From positions 59,136,707 through 59,200,706 of the forward strand of contig CM064420.1 in the NCBI GenBank assembly GCA_032690845.1: 64,000 bases of DNA, in the 5' to 3' direction. The notes beneath the pieces are model-generated. The model did no database searches, was not told the DNA's origin, and was given only the letters and a program-made list of their open reading frames with translations. This document shows, piece by piece, positions 58,779 to 64,000 of this stretch. Source of the DNA: Eleusine coracana subsp. coracana (lineage: Eukaryota; Streptophyta; Magnoliopsida; Poales; Poaceae). Made by a program: the position numbers and the translations under genes. How positions within the stretch are numbered: the stretch's first letter is position 1; the number at the start of each line of letters is the position of its first letter.

Positions 58779-59305
58779 AAGTTTCTCAAAAAAAAGAAAA
58801 AAAAAACAAGGCCAACTCCTACGAGCCTAAAAAAAAAAGCCAACCCCTATGCAAAAGATAAGATGTTGTCACTGTCATACACAACGAATTGTATTCAATT
58901 TGGTTTGTTACAAGAACAAGGAAATGAAAAATTATCCAAGCAAGCTCCAATCCATCTGCCTATCTGTCATCTGCTGAGCTACTAGTAGAAGAGAAGAGGG
59001 AGGGATTAACTTACATAATATGCAACGCTTGTCTTACTCACTTACTGCCTTGTTTGTGACCCGGGCAGCAAATTAGGCCGCTGCTCCTACAAGCGGCGCC
59101 ATATTCAACCACAGCCGCCGAGCAGGAGCAGGCGGTGATAGATGCCGGCATCGAGCAAGAGGGACGAGATGTGACGGTCACTGATAACCGTGCGGCACGA
59201 GATGCCGCGGCCGCTGCTAGTCGTGCTGCGTCTTGTGTAGTCGTTGTCTTACAGACATCCACATCCACGCCAACTCGCCAAGAGTGTTGTTTGTTGGTCG
59301 GGTTC

Positions 59306-61284
59306 TTTTTTTTTTTTTTTTTTTGATTAAACCGATATCTGTATTCATGAAGTAAGAAAATACATACACAAATACAGACACACGGTACCAGCACCGAATA
59401 AATTAGCACAAAAGTATGATACATTAAAGTAAAATGCAACTTAAGACCTTGAGGACCAACATGACCAGCACCAGTTCCGTCGGAAGAGCTAAGGCCTTGA
59501 CGCCGCCGCGTCCGCTGTAGACGCTGACGCGACCCTCCAGGCTGCCGTCAATAGCCAAAAGAAGCTGCAAAGAGCACTCCCCACCTAAGGGAACCTCCAT
59601 CGCGAAGCTTTGAAGAGGAGAGCTGCTGATAAGTAGCAAAAGCAGAAGTCACATCAGCCGGGGAGCACCCCACCTAGACCAAGCTCGGCCGCAAGAACGT
59701 GAGCAGATCCAGCCTCCAGACGTCCAGCTCGAGCAGCTGAACCACCCCATAGCATTGTCAGCATCCAAGACACCGACCAGCACCGTGAGAATCCTCCAAA
59801 ACCGGAGTCGAACACACCGGACCCCCAACTCCAGGGGCTCGCCAACGGCGTTGGAGGAGAACACCGCCAGGATGGGGTGGAGCTCGGGACATATTATTCC
59901 ATGAAGACGCCGCCGCCGCCACCAACACTACTACAAAAGTGCACTGTAGTGGCAGGGCAAAACCCACTGTAGCGGTGGATAGACCGCCCCGCCGCTACGC
60001 AAATGCCGCTAAAAAAAAAGCTTTAGCGTCGGATGTTCTGATGATGGAATCAATCATCGCTAGTAAAAAAATTAATAGCGACGGGTGACTACTTCACCCG
60101 CCGCTGCCTATAAATCCAAAAAACAAAAAAAAGACCCGCCGGCCCACAAGAGCTCGCGAGTTCTCATCGTCGTCCGTCGGCCGGATCTACGCTACCGCAA
60201 GGTATCCACCGCTGCCGGCCGGATCTACGCCGTCACAAGTGATACTGTGGAGGCCGCGCACCACCGGATCCGCTGCCGTGGAGGCCACACAACACCGGAT
60301 CGAGGCGGCGCGCCATCGGATTCAGGCCACACGCCACCGGATCCAGGCCAGGGAGGAGAGGAGGGGGCACCAGGGGTCTACGCCGCCGTGATTCAATGCC
60401 GGAGAGTGGTGGAGGGTAGTGGCAGGGCTGTCACTGCCGGATCCACGTGCGCCATCGCCGGATCCGGGCGAGCCGCCACGGGATCCGGGCCTGGTGCCCG
60501 AGCAGCCATGATCCGATGCCGGAGAGAGCGGTGGAGGGGAGTGGAGGGGTTGTTGCTGATGGATCCATGCACGATGCCGCTAGATCTGCATGCGCCATCA
60601 CCAGATCCAGGTGGGCCATCACAGGATCCGTGCACCCCGCTGATGCTGTAGCGGGATCCAGCGCCAGGCCTTGCCGTCGTCGTTGCGAGGTGGTAGAGGG
60701 GAGAAGCCGGTGAGGTGGTGGAGGGGAGGGGCCGACCGGCGGCCGGCGAGGTGAGGAGGGGCTGGCCGCCGGCAAGGTGAGGAGGGGCCGATGGTAGGAG
60801 CAAGGGGGTCGTGCCTCGGTGTGAGAGAGAGAGGGAGGAGGGAGGGAGGTGTGGGGTGCGGCTGCTGAAGGGTGCAGGTGGGAGAGAGTTGGCACTTTTA
60901 TATTTCATGGGGGCTTTGTTAGGGTTTGTGGTGGATTGGGCTTTAGCGGCAGGCTGCTTTATGGGCCGCTGCTATAAATCACCAAAATGTATAGCGGCGG
61001 TCCTTAAAAATCATCGCCGCTACATGATTTTTCACTCTAGAGCTACAAAGCCGATTTGTGCTAGTGCAGGAACCATAAACCTAGATCTACTGCTAGGACC
61101 TAACCTCCCTGCTGGTGAGAGACCGATGGCCTTCCTCACCTCACGACGCCTAGGGGGCAGCCGAAGGCAAGGAAGACCACCGCCTCCACTGGCGGGGACT
61201 GAAGAACTCTCGCTCGTCTCTCTCAACTGTAGCGGAAGGAGAGAGTTCGAGAGAAGGGTCTGAGCAACAGATCCTGAACGACCC
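59306..61284 (-). mobile_element. Poly(A)-tailed retroposon, interrupted by a CACTA element
   Basis: A long T-run at 59306-59324 is the poly(A) tail of a minus-strand insertion. The 10-bp GGTCGGGTTC flanks both ends (59296-59305 and 61285-61294). Sequence outside the nested CACTA element (59926-61066) is moderately GC-rich without an intact reverse transcriptase, so it is a truncated or non-autonomous retroposon. Frames such as 59424-59639 have no recognised domain. Confidence 0.75.
59926..61066. mobile_element. Non-autonomous CACTA transposon, 1141 bp
   Basis: Begins CACTACTACAAAAGTG and ends GATTTGTGCTAGTG. Subterminal GCGGCGG/CCGCCGCTA motifs (TAGCGGCGG, CCGCCGCTAC) occur at both ends. 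The interior has GGATCC-rich repeats giving long low-complexity frames on both strands (such as 60085-60651 and 60393-60908) that are not genes. Confidence 0.8.
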
Positions 61285-61535
61285 GGTCGGGTTCAACTTA
61301 TTTGGTTTCTTCATTTCTCTTTTTCTGGTCCAAAAAAAAAAACTTATTTTCTTTTATGGCAACAACTTTAGATGGGCTTTCAACGGGTTAGTTTTCCATT
61401 TCAAGCCCATACGTTGAACACTTTCGGCTTCCTCCATTGGGCCAGAACAAGGATAACCAGCACGTACATGTACTTTTCCCACTAAAAAAAAGGTACATGT
61501 ACTTCCACTGTGCACAAGGCTAACACTCCTACGCA

Positions 61536-62685
61536 AATACGCGACACCAGGCTCGGTACCAACAGTATTATGCACGAATACAAGCAGCGCCATGTACACG
61601 TTAGGTGTAACACAGACTGCTGCTTCTTCCTCACAAGGACCGGACGGCTACCCGAATGCGCATTGTTCGTTCCGTGTGCAAGCATGCGTGCAAGATCGAC
61701 CGAGTCTCGCATGACAGTCAACAAGGGAGATCAAAAGCTATGGAATAAGCCAAAAAATGGCAAGGAAAAGGACGCCGTTCAGACGTGGATGGCTAGCTAC
61801 CGCCATCGATAAGCTCTCGAGCTTTGTCTCACTCTCACACCCACCATGTAACAATCGCGTCCGCTACACGTTTTTTTTTTTTCTTTTCTTCCGAGAGGTT
61901 CCAACACTGCAAAGAAACGGAAGCGCAGGCACAAGAGCTTCTTGTTAGGCGCCCAGCCAAATAAAAAGTGCCTTTTTAGTTTGCTTGTCTCCCAGTAAAA
62001 TCCGCCAGGTGTTTGGCCGGATAGGGAGACGATGACGAGGAAACAGTCGGACGCCATGCGTAAAATGTTGCTCGCTCTCAGCAAACCATGAACAGAATTT
62101 GTACCCTTCCAGCCAGTTCCTTGCATGAGAACCCGCTTTTGTCTCAGTGGCTAAGTCATCTATTTGTTTTCTTTCTTTTTTTCCTGGAGAACAATGAAGA
62201 CGTGGTTTTGCTTAGATTATTGATGTACCCATTTCTAGTAGTAATATAATGACTGAGGTAAATGTACTGCCCCAATAATGGAAGGAGGTAGTAATTAAAA
62301 TCTTTTGTGGCAGTACTATATACTGCCGAATTACCTCCCAAACTGAGTGACTGAATGTAGTCGAGGACTTGAGGTCATCATGCAGAAAGTTTTGACTGCT
62401 AGATTTTGCAGCATTCTTTTCACTGAGTAATGAACATGCAGGGCCAGCTAATCCGCCATGGGACGTTACAAGTCACGCAATTTTTTAGCAGTCGAAATTT
62501 CAGTTCGCGTCCACCTCTGACCCGGGAAGAAAGAGAGATCCTCAGAAAAGAGCATCTGGTCATTTTCCTCACTATAATAGGATACTCGCTCCTCTCTCCC
62601 CAAACACACCACCATATTTGTTTTGTACTCGATCGCTCTCTAGTCCTTCCAAATCAAGAATCATTTTAGAACCTAGCTTGGTGGC
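61536..62685. other. Intergenic and bHLH promoter
   Basis: No gene is recognised at 61536-62400. A TATA-like CACTATAATAGG lies at about 62568-62579, roughly 110 bp upstream of the bHLH ATG. Confidence 0.45.
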
Positions 62686-63874
62686 ATGTCTCAAGACGGC
62701 TCCCATGTCCACCCGGGCACTGACGCCGCCTCCAACGACCACGGAAGCGCGCCGCCGGCGACAGACGCCAACACCGCCCTGAGCCTGGGTCCAGCTGAGA
62801 ATGCCAGCAACAGTGGGCCCTTGACTGGCACTCCGGTGGTGGCCGAGGACGGCAGCAAGGTGAAGGGCGACATCGATGAACAAGCTGGTTCGGCCGGCAG
62901 CACCCACTCCGGCGCCGGCAATTCCAAAGGTAATAAGCGCTCAGCTGAACAGGTAGCCATGGCCACCAATGTCAGTGATGACGTCAGCAACATGCCCAAG
63001 GGTAAGCGCCAGAAGATGTGCGGCAGGAGGAAGAAGCAGCTGCCGCACATCATCAACGAGCGTGAGCGTCGCAAGCGGATGAAGGGCATGTACGCCGACC
63101 TGCAGGCCCTCCTTCCCAACGTTCCCGAGAAGGTGAGTGATCGTGTTCGTGTGTGTCAGCTAGGGCTTGCTGATTCGATTGGTACTGTGATGTGATGTGT
63201 GATCGTGTTTGTGCAGACTGACAAGACGACCATCGTTGACGAGGCGATCAATTTCATCGGGGTGCTGGAAGGCACCGTGGCCAAGCTGGAGAAGCGCAAG
63301 CAGGACCTCGCGCTGGCGCGGCGCGCCGCCGCCGCCGGTCTCGAGGCCGGCTCGTCGGCGGCGCCGCCGCCGGCTAACGCGGCAGCGCAGGGGTCGTCTG
63401 ACCTCCCACAAGGTTGGGCCTGGCTGCCAAAGCAGCAGCCGAAGCCTGCCATGCCGCAGCAGCTCGGGTTGCAGACCTGGTCGGGCGCGAACGTGGTGCT
63501 GAGCGTGGCCAACGACTACGGCTTCATCAACGTGTGCGTGCCGAGGCGCTCCGGGGTGCTGCTGCTCGTGCTGTCCGTGCTGGAGAAGCACCGCATCGAT
63601 GTCATTACGACGCATGTCGGGACCGATGGCGTCCAGAGCATGTTCACCATCCATGCCCGTGTAAGTACATATACCTCATCCTCCTCGATCGAAATCGATC
63701 GCGGACATCATGAATTCATGATGATGATTGACGAAATGAACTAACTTTTGGTTCTTCTTGAACCTTTAGGTGAATACAGCAGCACTTCAGCAGCTGGGCG
63801 GCGTGCCACCGGCGTCGGAGGACATTTACAAGCTGGCCGTGTCAGAGATCATGGTCTGGCTCTCCAGCTACTAG
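62686..63874 (+). CDS. bHLH transcription factor with ACT-like C-terminus (bHLH95/ZHOUPI-like)
   Basis: Three exons: 62686-63132, 63217-63660 and 63770-63874, all phase 0, 996 nt, 331 aa. The N-terminus is Ala/Gly/Ser-rich and probably disordered. The bHLH domain spans about residues 113-170: basic part KKQLPHIINERERRKRM with the His-x3-Glu-x3-Arg E-box/G-box contacts, helix 1 GMYADLQALLPNVPEK, then TDKTTIVDEAINFIGVLEGT and a short leucine/charged coiled region. A later segment (NVVLSVANDYGFINVCVP, LLLVLSVLEKHRIDVITT, FTIHAR) looks like the ACT-like dimerisation fold of plant bHLH proteins. The protein ends VSEIMVWLSSY. It is a nuclear DNA-binding dimer; the bHLH95 group includes endosperm/embryo regulators, but the exact orthology is inference. 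Intron 1 falls inside the loop, as is common in this group. Confidence 0.9.
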
Positions 63875-64000
63875 CTTATTAGATCGATGCCAGGCCACTA
63901 AGGGCGTTTCGAGCGGCGCCACTAGGTGCCCGTCAATCTGCCTCCAGCGCTGGCCGGAGTGGTCGAAGTAATCAAAATCTTGTATGCGTCATCTGTCACT

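Larger units (their letters stand above)
59100..61535. repeat. Second tandem duplication, copy B
   Basis: Counterpart of 57826-58778, interrupted by the 59306-61284 retroposon. Just before it, 58895-59035 also resembles 50990-51135 (GGTTTGTTACAAGAACAA, then AAATTATCCA), so this neighbourhood has been copied more than once. Confidence 0.7.

Noticed and set aside
60085..60908. Long frames on both strands (188, 171 and 154 aa)
   Set aside because: They lie inside the non-autonomous CACTA element and are GGATCC/CCG repeat translations.

Overview
This is nuclear DNA of a grass (Poaceae). The evidence is GC-rich first exons with short GT-AG introns, an ASR (ABA-stress-ripening) gene cluster, a grass-type F-box gene, and a dense population of grass-style MITEs (Stowaway, Tourist, hAT, CACTA) and LINE fragments. 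Species cannot be fixed from the sequence alone. I have no search results; names rest on recognised protein motifs and hand-traced splice sites.

Layout. 1-1685: 3' end of a hAT transposon with the transposase C-terminus. 2690-10380: three ASR genes on the minus strand. The first two sit in a tandem segmental duplication (about 2690-6835 and 7236-9670) whose copies carry different transposon insertions. 11966-15019 (-): a sphingomyelin-synthase-like gene (PLM family) whose last intron has a suspicious acceptor. 16143-17542 (+): an F-box gene split by a frameshift. 19052-23178 (+): MAK16, a ribosome-biogenesis factor, nine exons, with a 5-bp deletion in exon 3. 23510-28500: MITEs and a 720-bp segment repeated three times. 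28693-32332 (+): WDR83/MORG1, eight exons, apparently intact. 32340-46100: gene-poor, with foldback and Tourist-like MITEs, CACTA-like elements and five copies of a degenerate low-copy segment. 46106-47094 (-): an intact AP2/ERF gene with a 57-bp in-frame duplication and heat-shock-like boxes upstream. 47200-62600: AT-rich and repeat-rich; it holds possible exons of an unrecognised minus-strand gene (51.7-56.8 kb) and a second tandem duplication (57.8-61.5 kb) with nested insertions. 62686-63874 (+): an intact bHLH gene.

Functionally, the ASR, ERF and bHLH genes are regulatory or stress genes. MAK16, WDR83 and PLM are housekeeping genes (ribosome assembly, WD40 scaffold, sphingolipid enzyme). 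They do not form one pathway; they are neighbours on a chromosome. Three conserved genes (PLM, F-box, MAK16) each carry one small lesion in an otherwise well-preserved reading frame. These may be real allelic damage or sequence errors, and are the points most worth checking. I saw no clear evidence for a wholly new biological system. The most unusual structures are the long foldback elements and the transposon-marked tandem duplications.
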